45,089 bases of DNA, from positions 1 to 45,089 of IMG/VR virus record IMGVR_UViG_3300025687_000008; one strand, 5' to 3'. The stretch is from a virus. The number at the start of each line of letters is the position of its first letter. The stretch's first letter is position 1. Positions 38,234-45,089 of this stretch are shown one piece after another. The notes under the pieces were generated by a model. That model was not told the origin of the DNA and made no database searches. It saw nothing but the letters and a program-made list of their open reading frames with translations. A program made the position numbers and the translations under genes.

Positions 38234-40123
38234 GTGGCTGACCAGCGGATAACCCAGCTAAACCAGCTTGCCGAGGCCGACGTAGCGGCTATCGACGTTT
38301 TGCCGATTGTAGATATTTCGGCAAGCGAGACCAAGAAGGTCACGGCCAAAGACCTGTTTGAAGCTGGCGCCACACTTGCTGATAACAGCAGCATCGACCT
38401 CGCCAAGCTCAATCAAAGTAGTACAACAAAGATTGGCACTACAGCGTTAGCCGACGATGCCGTAACAGCAGCAAAGCTGGCAGACGACAGCAGCATTGTT
38501 TACGACTCCACTGAACCTGTAGCCGATAATTTTGAAGGCCGTGGCTACGTCAACAGCACCAGCAAAAATCTCCAAGTTTGGGACGGTAGCGCATTTCAGC
38601 AAGTTGTAGCGCCTACCGCTGGTATTGAAGACGGCGCTGTAACGACCAACAAAATCGCTGACAACGCAGTTACCACAGTAAAAGTTGATGCTGCTGGTCT
38701 TGGTACTGCGGCGATAGCAGACGACGCTATTACTTCAACAAAAATTCTTGATGGCACCATTGCGTCTTCTAACTTTGCCCCTGGAGCAGTAGATACTACT
38801 GCTATTGCTGACGATGCTGTTATCACTGCAAAAATTGCAGATGGCAACGTCACAACCGACAGCCTCGCTGACGATGCTGTCACTGGCGCAAAGCTTGCTG
38901 ACGATTCCGCGACTGTCGTTGACACAACTAATCCGTCTGGATCTGGCGATTTTGTTGGTCAGCAGTGGATCAATGCAAACACGGGGCTCACTCAAATCTG
39001 GGATGGTACGGAATGGATTGATTCAAAAGCAGTTCAGACGATAACTTTTACAGACTCCACTCCAATTACATTTGCCGTTGCTTACCCCACTTCTACCAGT
39101 GCGGAAGTAACTACCACGCTTGATACGCAGGCTGCTGCGTCTGTATTTGCCGGTCCCATTTCTGGTGTTGATGCAGAGCCCAGCTTCCGTGCATTAGAGC
39201 CAACTGACCTTCCCATTGCCGAGGTCGGCACAGTTGGCGTTGTACAGCCTGGCACTGGACTTAATATTGACGGTGCTGGCACACTCAATCACCTTAACAG
39301 TGTTACCGCTGGCACCTATACAAAGGTAACTGTTGACGCGCAAGGTCACGTTACAACTGGTGATGTTATTGCTTCCGAGGACATTCCCGATCTTGATGCC
39401 AGCAAGATCACATCAGGAACTTTTGGCAGTGCTTTTCTGGCAGAAAACAGTGTTACCGCCGAACAGCTTGCTGATAATGGCATCGCTCAAGTAAGCCAAA
39501 CAGCTCCTGTACCGCAATTTTCTGGTCAATGGTGGGTAAACCCCAGCGACCGATCTACCTACATCTGGGTGGGTAGTGTTGCCGCCACGCTGGAAGAAAG
39601 TAATGGCTATTGGTTAAATCTCGGCTACGGCAATCTTCAAAACGAAAACCTGCGATTTGCTGGCACCTATAACGGCTCTACAAACCTGGTTGAAACAGTT
39701 ACGCAGTATTCAACACAGGCTGGTTTGGATTCTGGAGACACATTAAATGCACCTGCTGATAACAATAACGGGCTTTATTACATCGTTACTACGGCGGGTA
39801 CGGGAAGCGGTTTTGCCCCTGTAGGCAGTTTGGCTGCCGGAGATTGGATTGTTTCTTTGGGGCAAGGCTCCAACTGGGAACTGCTTGACTTCGCTTCTGT
39901 AGTGGCTGGCGTGTCGGATGCCGACGTTCTCGTTAATGGAGCGGCGCTTTCCCCTTCAGCCTCCTCTATTGCCACGCAAGAGGATTACAACGAGAACGTA
40001 TGGGGAAGAGTTCAGGTAGCAACATCTTCGGCGTACGGGATTGTTAGAGGATCAACTGAAGTAGTTGTAGCAAGTGGCACTGGCATTATGAGCATTGGAA
40101 TTATTGACGATGGCACCTATTGA
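38234..40123 (+). CDS. Repetitive tail fibre protein (629 aa)
   Basis: GTG start. Residues about 40-240 are built from imperfect ADDAVTxAKxAD repeats (also ADDAITSTKI, ADDAVITAKI), which should form a trimeric beta-structured shaft. Segments ending WDGSAFQQVV and WDGTEWIDSK mark repeated small folds. A C-terminal head follows and ends IIDDGTY. Probably a receptor-binding or shaft fibre. Confidence 0.8.
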   Translation: MADQRITQLNQLAEADVAAIDVLPIVDISASETKKVTAKDLFEAGATLADNSSIDLAKLNQSSTTKIGTTALADDAVTAAKLADDSSIVYDSTEPVADNFEGRGYVNSTSKNLQVWDGSAFQQVVAPTAGIEDGAVTTNKIADNAVTTVKVDAAGLGTAAIADDAITSTKILDGTIASSNFAPGAVDTTAIADDAVITAKIADGNVTTDSLADDAVTGAKLADDSATVVDTTNPSGSGDFVGQQWINANTGLTQIWDGTEWIDSKAVQTITFTDSTPITFAVAYPTSTSAEVTTTLDTQAAASVFAGPISGVDAEPSFRALEPTDLPIAEVGTVGVVQPGTGLNIDGAGTLNHLNSVTAGTYTKVTVDAQGHVTTGDVIASEDIPDLDASKITSGTFGSAFLAENSVTAEQLADNGIAQVSQTAPVPQFSGQWWVNPSDRSTYIWVGSVAATLEESNGYWLNLGYGNLQNENLRFAGTYNGSTNLVETVTQYSTQAGLDSGDTLNAPADNNNGLYYIVTTAGTGSGFAPVGSLAAGDWIVSLGQGSNWELLDFASVVAGVSDADVLVNGAALSPSASSIATQEDYNENVWGRVQVATSSAYGIVRGSTEVVVASGTGIMSIGIIDDGTY

Positions 40124-40125
40124 TC

Positions 40126-40293
40126 ATGCAGCGCACGCAAAGCTTAATCTATAGCGGCCCTGAAGTGCCTATTGGTGGAAATCCAGGCGAGGTACTTGTA
40201 AAAATACAAGGCAGTAATTACTACACTGCTTGGCGCGATTTGTCTTTTGTATTAGACCAATATGACGTAACGCTAGACGACGGCGAGTACTAA
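40126..40293 (+). CDS. Short fibre-linker protein (55 aa)
   Basis: Two bases after the fibre stop. It contains PIGGNPGEVLVKIQGSNYY and ends LDDGEY. The GGNPG-xxLxKxxxxNY block recurs in the 74-residue gene at 42351 (PVGGNPGNILLKQTNANYD), so both are related small fibre-associated proteins. Confidence 0.65.
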   Translation: MQRTQSLIYSGPEVPIGGNPGEVLVKIQGSNYYTAWRDLSFVLDQYDVTLDDGEY

Positions 40294-40296
40294 GTC

Positions 40297-40304
40297 GCTA
40301 CACT
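40297..40304 (+). promoter_or_regulatory. Possible -10 (GC TACACT)
   Basis: In the gap before the S74 fibre gene, 35 bases upstream of its ATG; same core as the promoter at 18687 but without TG. The gene itself has an AAGGAG ribosome site. Confidence 0.35.
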
Positions 40305-40339
40305 GAAGCCATAATCCCGTCCTCAAGGAGTTAAGGGAA

Positions 40340-41857
40340 ATGGCTTCCACCCATAAGAGCCTTCGTACTAGCACCGCCAACAAGCGCCCCACCACTGCCA
40401 TTGCTGACGGGCAGATTGCGCTTAACACCAATATCACCAGTCCCGGTCTGTTTTTTAAGGACAGCACTGGCGCGACGATCATCAAAGTTGGTCCGGTTCA
40501 TGTAGGCACAACTGCTCCCAACGCAAGTCCTGCAGGCAGCAGCGGCAATAGCACTGGTGAAGTTTGGCAGGATACGAGCCTGACCCCCAACGGCGTCAAG
40601 ATCTGGAACGGCAGCGCATGGGTGAACGTCACTCCCGCTGGTAGCACCACTGTTCAAGGTTTGCTGGAACTTGCCACCAACGCCGAAACGCAGACTGGCT
40701 CTGATACCGCTCGTGCTGTAACCCCCGCAAGTCTGCAGAGCAAGGTAAGCGATAGCACCAGTACCACCAGCTCAACAACTATTGCATCGAGCACGGCAGT
40801 TAAAAGTGCTTACGATCTCGCCAATGCAGCATTGCCTAAGTCTGGCGGCACGGTTACTGGCAACCTAGAAATTGGAACAACTGGTAGCCTTACTTTTGAG
40901 GGATCCACTGCTGATGGCTTTGAAACCACTCTTGCAGTAACAGATCCTACTGCTGACCGCACGATCACATTCCCCGATCAAACTGGCACTGTTTTATTGG
41001 GATCGGCTACAGCGTATATTGATAGCTCCAGCAGACTATTGCTTGGTACTTCTACAAGCATTTCAAGCTGGTCCGTTGCAGCAGTCGAAATAGTCGGAGA
41101 CACTACAAATAATGGCGCGCTAATCCTTGGAAGAAATGACACGTCAATTACTGATGGAAACGGAATTGGCGTAATTTCTTTTAGAGGTAATGATGCAAAC
41201 GGTACATATGAAGAGTGCGCAAAAATTGAAGCCCAAGCCGATGGTACTCATGGTGACGGAGACAAGCCAACTAGACTAGTTTTTTCTACTACTCCCACGG
41301 GATCTGGCACTCCATCGGAGCGAGTCAGAATTGACGATGCTGGAGATACATATATCGGCACCACTGTTTCGCCTACATCCTCTATTTCCGGCTTTTTATT
41401 TACGCAAACCGGCAGGCAAATTCAGTACAGCTCTACTGCCAGCTCTCTTATCAGGGTGTTTGAAGCAGGCGGCAACGCTGGTTATGCTCGCATCATGGGT
41501 GATGGCGACTTAGAAAATACCAATAATCGTTATACGGGTCTTTCCGACGTTAAATTAAAGCAGAACATCGAAGACGCTAGCTCGCAATGGGATGACATCA
41601 AGAACATCCGAGTCCGCAAATACGAACTAATTGCAAACCCCACCCGCAAGCAAATTGGTGTAATTGCCCAAGAGCTTGAGCAAGTAAGCCCTGGTCTTGT
41701 TATTGAGCGCGTTTACGACGAAGATACCGGAGAAACAGTCAAGTCGGTTGCCTACTCCGTTCTTTACATGAAGGCTGTCAAGGCTTTGCAGGAAGCGATG
41801 GAACGCATTGAAACCCTTGAGGCAAAAGTTGCCGCTCTTGAAGGAGGTGCAAGCTGA
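40340..41857 (+). CDS. Tail fibre with S74 intramolecular chaperone (505 aa)
   Basis: The N-terminal part (STHKSLRTSTANKRPTTAIA then GQIALN) is a common phage fibre start that attaches to the virion. The middle is beta-rich, with an AVTDPTADRTITFPDQTG block. From residue 402 a Peptidase S74 domain begins (SDVKLKQNI), followed by KQIGVIAQELEQVSP and VAYSVLYMKAVKALQEAMER and a final coiled coil. S74 domains trimerise the fibre and then cut themselves off at the Ser of the SD motif. Confidence 0.92.
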   Translation: MASTHKSLRTSTANKRPTTAIADGQIALNTNITSPGLFFKDSTGATIIKVGPVHVGTTAPNASPAGSSGNSTGEVWQDTSLTPNGVKIWNGSAWVNVTPAGSTTVQGLLELATNAETQTGSDTARAVTPASLQSKVSDSTSTTSSTTIASSTAVKSAYDLANAALPKSGGTVTGNLEIGTTGSLTFEGSTADGFETTLAVTDPTADRTITFPDQTGTVLLGSATAYIDSSSRLLLGTSTSISSWSVAAVEIVGDTTNNGALILGRNDTSITDGNGIGVISFRGNDANGTYEECAKIEAQADGTHGDGDKPTRLVFSTTPTGSGTPSERVRIDDAGDTYIGTTVSPTSSISGFLFTQTGRQIQYSSTASSLIRVFEAGGNAGYARIMGDGDLENTNNRYTGLSDVKLKQNIEDASSQWDDIKNIRVRKYELIANPTRKQIGVIAQELEQVSPGLVIERVYDEDTGETVKSVAYSVLYMKAVKALQEAMERIETLEAKVAALEGGAS

Positions 41858-41994
41858 TGGCAGTCAAAAGCAAAACCGCACTGGGGCGTGTTGAGCACAA
41901 AGCCGGACGACCCAAAACCACAAGGCAGGGTTACGGTCAGCACAGTCGCCCAGCACGTCGCGGCAAAAAAGCCCTGCGTGGACAGGGGCGCTAA
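41857..41994 (+). CDS. Tiny basic conserved cyanophage protein (45 aa)
   Basis: ATG overlaps the fibre stop (TGATG), with AAGGAGG 9 bases upstream. The sequence begins MAVKSKTALGRVEHKAGRPK and continues TTRQGYGQHSRPARRGKK. I recall close relatives from many cyanophages, T4-like and others. About 15 Lys/Arg in 45 residues. Function unknown. Confidence 0.8.
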   Translation: MAVKSKTALGRVEHKAGRPKTTRQGYGQHSRPARRGKKALRGQGR

Positions 41995-42015
41995 TCTGTA
42001 CCAAGGAGGTGCGTC

Positions 42016-42354
42016 ATGGCAATTTCACCCGGCACTTACAACATCAGCTTGCAGCGTCGGGCGGATTACGGTGTCACGCTTCAATTCAAAGACAGCAGTG
42101 GTACTGCGATCAATTTGACAGGTTGGACTGTTGAAGCGCAAGCGTGGAACCGAGGGCGGACCACAAAATACGCTGACTTTGCCGTTACCTACACCGACCG
42201 CGCGACTGGTACGGTTGCTATTGCGCTGACGGATGAACAAACTGCGTCATTCCCCAACGAGGCGTATTACGACGTATTGCTTACCAACGGTAGCGGTCTT
42301 AAAGAGTATTACTTAGAAGGCATCATTTACGTCAGCGAGGGCTACACGGCATGA
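42016..42354 (+). CDS. Baseplate/fibre adaptor-like protein (112 aa)
   Basis: Strong AAGGAGG ribosome site. A beta-sandwich pattern (YGVTLQFKDSSGTAINLTGW, then a DVLLTNGSGLKEYYLEG strand) resembles the BppU N-terminal family that links fibres to baseplates. Ends in ATGA overlap with the next gene. Confidence 0.65.
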   Translation: MAISPGTYNISLQRRADYGVTLQFKDSSGTAINLTGWTVEAQAWNRGRTTKYADFAVTYTDRATGTVAIALTDEQTASFPNEAYYDVLLTNGSGLKEYYLEGIIYVSEGYTA

Positions 42355-42575
42355 CAGCAGTCAACGTCAGTGCCGTTAGCAACACGGTTGTCGTCACGGA
42401 AAACGGCAGCAGCACTGTCGTTACGGTCATTACAGAAGGCCCGCAAGGTCCATCAGGTATTGCTGCCGGAGCATTGCCAGTAGGCGGTAATCCAGGCAAC
42501 ATTTTACTAAAGCAGACAAACGCTAACTACGACGCAGACTGGGTAGCTACACTGGATGGAGGAACCTTTAATTAG
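42351..42575 (+). CDS. Short fibre-linker protein with collagen-like patch (74 aa)
   Basis: Contains EGPQGPSG, a short collagen-like stretch, then PVGGNPGNILLKQTNANYD, matching the 55-residue protein at 40126. Ends LDGGTFN. Confidence 0.65.
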   Translation: MTAVNVSAVSNTVVVTENGSSTVVTVITEGPQGPSGIAAGALPVGGNPGNILLKQTNANYDADWVATLDGGTFN

Positions 42576-42577
42576 CT

Positions 42578-43033
42578 ATGGCACGCCTGCAGCTAAAGCG
42601 TGGTCTCAAGGCCAACCTTCCCACAACAGGGATGCTGGCAGGCGAGCCGCACATTACGACGGATCGCGGCACGCTTCACGTCGCTACTGATGCAACCACC
42701 AAGCTGCCGGTGGTGCCTGCGATTGATGATCTCAGCACGATGAGCGCTGTAGACGGCGCTGCTGACCTGCTGATCGTCCATGACGCCAGCGAAAGCTCTG
42801 GCCAAAACGAGAAAAAGATCACCTTTAACGCTTTCAAGTCGGCACTTAATATCCCTTCGGAGAGCACTGACGAAAAGGTGGCTGTCGTGAATGGCGGCAC
42901 TGCCGGCTACATCTACGGCACCGATGGCACTGATGGCGTGATCCGCCTAAACAGCAGCCTGAGCTGGACAAAGGATGCCGGCAATGGCTTCGTCACCATC
43001 GCCGTAGCCACGGTAGACGGCGGCACCTTCTGA
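42578..43033 (+). CDS. Fibre-associated protein (151 aa)
   Basis: Begins MARLQLKRGLKANLPTTGML then AGEPHITTDRGTLHV, the LKRG-xxxLP-xxGE-xxxTD pattern of trimerising phage fibre N-termini. Ends ATVDGGTF, the same C-terminal motif as the genes on either side. Confidence 0.7.
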   Translation: MARLQLKRGLKANLPTTGMLAGEPHITTDRGTLHVATDATTKLPVVPAIDDLSTMSAVDGAADLLIVHDASESSGQNEKKITFNAFKSALNIPSESTDEKVAVVNGGTAGYIYGTDGTDGVIRLNSSLSWTKDAGNGFVTIAVATVDGGTF

Positions 43034-43071
43034 TCACCGTACCCGGCTAAATAGCCGACAGGGTTAGCCAC

Positions 43072-43203
43072 ATGGCACAAACAATCAAACTCAAGCGCAG
43101 CGCCGTTGCAGGCAAAGTGCCTACCACCAGTGATTTGGCGCTGGGTGAGGTGGGCACCGATTATCTTTCTAACACCAGCTCAATAAATGGAGGCAGTTTC
43201 TAA
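43072..43203 (+). CDS. Short fibre N-terminal fragment (43 aa)
   Basis: MAQTIKLKRSAVAGKVPTTS followed by DLALGE is the head of a common cyanophage fibre, where it usually continues for hundreds of residues. Here it ends after 43 residues at INGGSF. TAATG couples it to the next fibre gene. Either a reduced working linker or a recombination remnant. Confidence 0.6.
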   Translation: MAQTIKLKRSAVAGKVPTTSDLALGEVGTDYLSNTSSINGGSF

Positions 43204-44375
43204 TGCCGCGCCAAAACAAGATTGTCATCCGCAACGGCACTACTACGCCGAGTGCGGTCGATTTTGACACGGCTGAACCGGCGTGGGATAAGACGGCAGG
43301 AAAGCTTTATATCAAAGATGGCGGTGGCAATATGGTGGAGGTCGGCGCTGGTGGTGGCGGCGGTGGTTTAACTAACTTCACCGAAAGCCAATCCACATAT
43401 AGCAATTCTGTAAGCAGCATTTTTGAGGCTAGTGGAACCGATACGAATATCAATGCTGTATTAAGCCCAAAAGGCAATGGTGCGCTTATTGCTCATGAAC
43501 CTGATGGAACAACAGCAGGAGGCAACGCTAGAGGTAGTTACGCAGTTGATCTTCAAACGATTCGCACTGCAGCGACTCAAGTTGCAAGTGGCAATTATTC
43601 CATAATTCCTGGTGGTTTGTCGAACATAGCCTCTGCAGCTTATTCAGTTGCGATGGGAGGCCAAAACACATCTTCAGGCGTTTTCGCTCACTCATACGGA
43701 TATTCAAACACTTCATCTGGAAGTTATTCATTTGCGTTCGGGGTTTCTAACTCTGCGACAGACACTTATGCCATAGCAATTGGATTACAGTCAACATCCA
43801 GTTCGCTGTATAGTGTAGCGATTGGAACGAGAGCTAACACGCAAGGTATCAAAGGATTACATGCGATTGCACCAATTGCGACTACTAGCTCAACATACAA
43901 AAATCCACAGTTCTATAAGGTAATCCTTACTGCTGTAACTCCTGCAAATTCAGGCGATTCCGGGCAACGGTATCTAACAACTGATGGGGGGTCTGTGGTT
44001 CAGGGCACCAGAACAGAAAGCAAAAACAATTCAATCTATGTCGGAAGAGAAGATGGCACAAATTCACGGCAAATGTACGTCGAGGGTATTGTCAAAGCAT
44101 CCAAAGTAGGCGGTGGAAGTAACCACGCAGACTACGCAGTTTGGGAAATATCAGGATTCATTAGAGGTGCTTATAACGGATCCATGCAAAACACAAACGT
44201 AACCCAAAAATTTAACCCCGCAAGCTATTCTGCCCCAACCATTAACGCAGATTTCGGAAAGAGCGGGTCTGGAACTTCCACGGAGTACTGGTGGAGGATA
44301 CGGGTTGACGGCTCAGGATCACACTCACTCCTCTGGACTGCTTATCTGACTTGCTATGTGACAGACGAGCCCTAG
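43203..44375 (+). CDS. YadA-like repeat tail fibre (390 aa)
   Basis: The N-terminus (KIVIRNGTTTPSAVDFDTAE then PAWDKTAGKLYIKDG) is an attachment module. Residues about 125-215 carry repeats of about 14 residues with a S-x-A-x-G core (AAYSVAMGGQNTSSG, GSYSFAFGVSNSAT, DTYAIAIGLQSTSS, LYSVAIGTRANT), the left-handed roll of YadA-type adhesin heads. A C-terminal globular domain with several Trp follows. Probable receptor-binding fibre. Composition is more AT-rich than the genes just before it, as in exchanged fibre genes. A 10-T run (44397-44406) follows without a clear hairpin. Confidence 0.8.
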   Translation: MPRQNKIVIRNGTTTPSAVDFDTAEPAWDKTAGKLYIKDGGGNMVEVGAGGGGGGLTNFTESQSTYSNSVSSIFEASGTDTNINAVLSPKGNGALIAHEPDGTTAGGNARGSYAVDLQTIRTAATQVASGNYSIIPGGLSNIASAAYSVAMGGQNTSSGVFAHSYGYSNTSSGSYSFAFGVSNSATDTYAIAIGLQSTSSSLYSVAIGTRANTQGIKGLHAIAPIATTSSTYKNPQFYKVILTAVTPANSGDSGQRYLTTDGGSVVQGTRTESKNNSIYVGREDGTNSRQMYVEGIVKASKVGGGSNHADYAVWEISGFIRGAYNGSMQNTNVTQKFNPASYSAPTINADFGKSGSGTSTEYWWRIRVDGSGSHSLLWTAYLTCYVTDEP

Positions 44376-44426
44376 ACTGACATAACCACTGTCCACTTTT
44401 TTTTTTCTTTTCCACAGAGACACGTC

Positions 44427-44786
44427 ATGGCCTTACAGCTCAGCCTGACCACAACCCCCGTTGGCATTCCGTTGCCTGAATCATACGCACGGATTGAATT
44501 TGTTCGACTGCTTGGATCGGATGCTCTTATTGCTGTTAAGTTTTACGCTAACGCTGAGGCAAGACAGTCTGACTCACAAGAAATTGACCAGCGGTCTTAC
44601 CAAACCTCCGTAGCTTCGTTAAGTGTTGGTGCGTTAAATGCACCGCGTGACACTGGCGAGGTTGATGCTGATGGTAACCCCATCCTTGCCGCACCAGATC
44701 CAGCATTGGTAATTGATAACCCACTGCAAAATGCTTATCTATGGCTGAAGCAACATCATGATTTTGCGGACGCCTTAGACGTTTAA
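44427..44786 (+). CDS. Fibre-associated protein, possible first part of a fibre chaperone gene (119 aa)
   Basis: Begins MALQLSLTTTPVGIPLPESY. Alpha/beta, ending HHDFADALDV at a TAA. The reading frame continues after this TAA without a break into a sequence that looks like a tail fibre assembly chaperone. Either two products are made, or the gene has been split by a nonsense change or a sequence error. Confidence 0.7.
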   Translation: MALQLSLTTTPVGIPLPESYARIEFVRLLGSDALIAVKFYANAEARQSDSQEIDQRSYQTSVASLSVGALNAPRDTGEVDADGNPILAAPDPALVIDNPLQNAYLWLKQHHDFADALDV

Positions 44787-44921
44787 GGATGGACTCAGCT
44801 TGCAGACAGCCCTTTAGACCTAGATGGCAAGCTTGCATGGCAGCTATACCGAGAGACGTTGCGACTGGTGCCGCAACAAGCCGGTTTTCCTTGGAATGTC
44901 CAATGGCCGCCTACACCATAG
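44787..44921 (+). pseudogene. Tail assembly chaperone-like frame after an in-frame stop
   Basis: Forty-four codons in the same frame as the preceding gene, directly after its TAA. The sequence GWTQLADSPLDLDGKLAWQL followed by YRETLRLVPQQAGFPW and a WPPTP ending is the Phage_tail_APC-type chaperone pattern (LxWxxYRxxLRxxPxQxGFP-WPxxP). There is no usable start codon of its own. An ATG at 44789 is in another frame. Made only by stop read-through, or broken. Confidence 0.65.
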
Positions 44922-44962
44922 CAACCACTAACCTGTAGAAAAGGTCGGCTGTATGCCTCGCA

Positions 44963-45089
44963 ATGGAGCACCACGAAGAGGCGCAGATCACCGCCAAGCC
45001 ACCTGAAAGCCCGTTCACCCAGATGGTGCCAGCTTTGTTGACCGCTGCGGTGGTCGGCTTGGCTGGTCTTTTTATGCAAGTCGCCAAGC
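44963..45089 (+). CDS. Second copy of the start of gene 1 (partial)
   Basis: Identical to bases 1-127, so this is the first 42 codons of the 83-residue membrane/coiled-coil protein, cut by the end of the window. It is the assembly overlap and not a second gene. The window end therefore joins to position 128. Confidence 0.95.
   Translation, partial: MEHHEEAQITAKPPESPFTQMVPALLTAAVVGLAGLFMQVAK
44963..45089. repeat. Direct terminal repeat, second copy
   Basis: Exact copy of 1-127, placing the unique genome length at 44,962 bases. Confidence 0.95.

Noticed and set aside
44397-44406. Run of ten T as a terminator after the YadA-like fibre
   Set aside because: No stable hairpin precedes it, so I do not call an intrinsic terminator.
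44789-44938. Frame from ATG 44789 over the chaperone-like region
   Set aside because: Its protein lacks the chaperone pattern that is plain in the frame continuing from the upstream gene.
44953-45006. ATG at 44953 with a well-placed AAGG, frame of 17 codons
   Set aside because: Too short and without features. Noted only because it leaves the start of the 83-residue gene uncertain.
1-45089. CRISPR array, integrase, repressor, photosynthesis or other host-derived metabolic genes
   Set aside because: I found no regularly spaced repeats of CRISPR type, no tyrosine or serine integrase motifs, and no psbA-, hli- or talC-like sequence. The HTH genes are not recognisable lysogeny repressors.

Overview
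The window is a complete, circularly assembled tailed-phage genome. Bases 1-127 recur exactly at 44963-45089, so the unique molecule is about 44,962 bp. Gene content points to a siphovirus-like phage of a picocyanobacterium (Synechococcus/Cyanobium type). That host call is inference, based on several small proteins I recognise from cyanophages (the tandem ITPPPELV proteins, the two tiny Lys/Arg-rich proteins after the terminase, the basic protein at 41857), a DUF4055-like portal, and two HIP1 (GCGATCGC) octamers. I saw no integrase, repressor, photosynthesis gene, RNA polymerase or methyltransferase. A strictly lytic phage using host RNA polymerase fits best.

Layout: (1) 1-2344, + strand: a membrane/coiled-coil protein, a holin-like peptide and a two-domain endolysin (glucosaminidase plus C39-like peptidase), with an HNH gene inserted on the minus strand. 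(2) 2341-13300, minus strand: a dense early block with many 1, 4 or 8 base stop/start overlaps. It carries family A DNA polymerase, dCTP deaminase, a DUF3310 protein, a primase-helicase, zinc-motif and helix-turn-helix proteins, and many small unknowns. A cluster of TGTCCCA/TGGGACA repeats lies inside the primase-helicase 3' end and could be the origin. (3) 13441-18910, mixed: a putative single-strand-binding protein, an HNH-AP2 endonuclease and a RecB/Cas4-like exonuclease (a recombination set), then an accessory stretch with a very acidic protein, small membrane proteins (one joined to a helix-turn-helix) and the small terminase, several with their own extended -10 promoter. (4) 19064-28273, + strand: large terminase, portal, scaffold, capsid, connectors and tail tube, interrupted by an HNH gene and a lone minus-strand helix-turn-helix gene. 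(5) 28370-38198, + strand: tail chaperone with a -1 frameshift signal, tape measure, tail tip proteins, a 1104-residue J-like protein and two further tube-like proteins. (6) 38234 to the end, + strand: fibre genes (repeat fibre, S74 self-processing fibre, YadA-like fibre, several short linker proteins) and a tail-fibre chaperone-like frame separated from the preceding gene by one stop codon.

How it works together: host RNA polymerase starts at extended -10 promoters on both strands. The minus block supplies nucleotides, primase-helicase and polymerase. The SSB-exonuclease pair probably serves recombination-dependent replication. The long + strand block builds head, tail and fibres, punctuated by strong intrinsic terminators after the capsid, tail-tube and chaperone genes, and lysis genes follow the fibres across the circular junction. 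Four free-standing HNH genes mark it as a target of mobile endonucleases.
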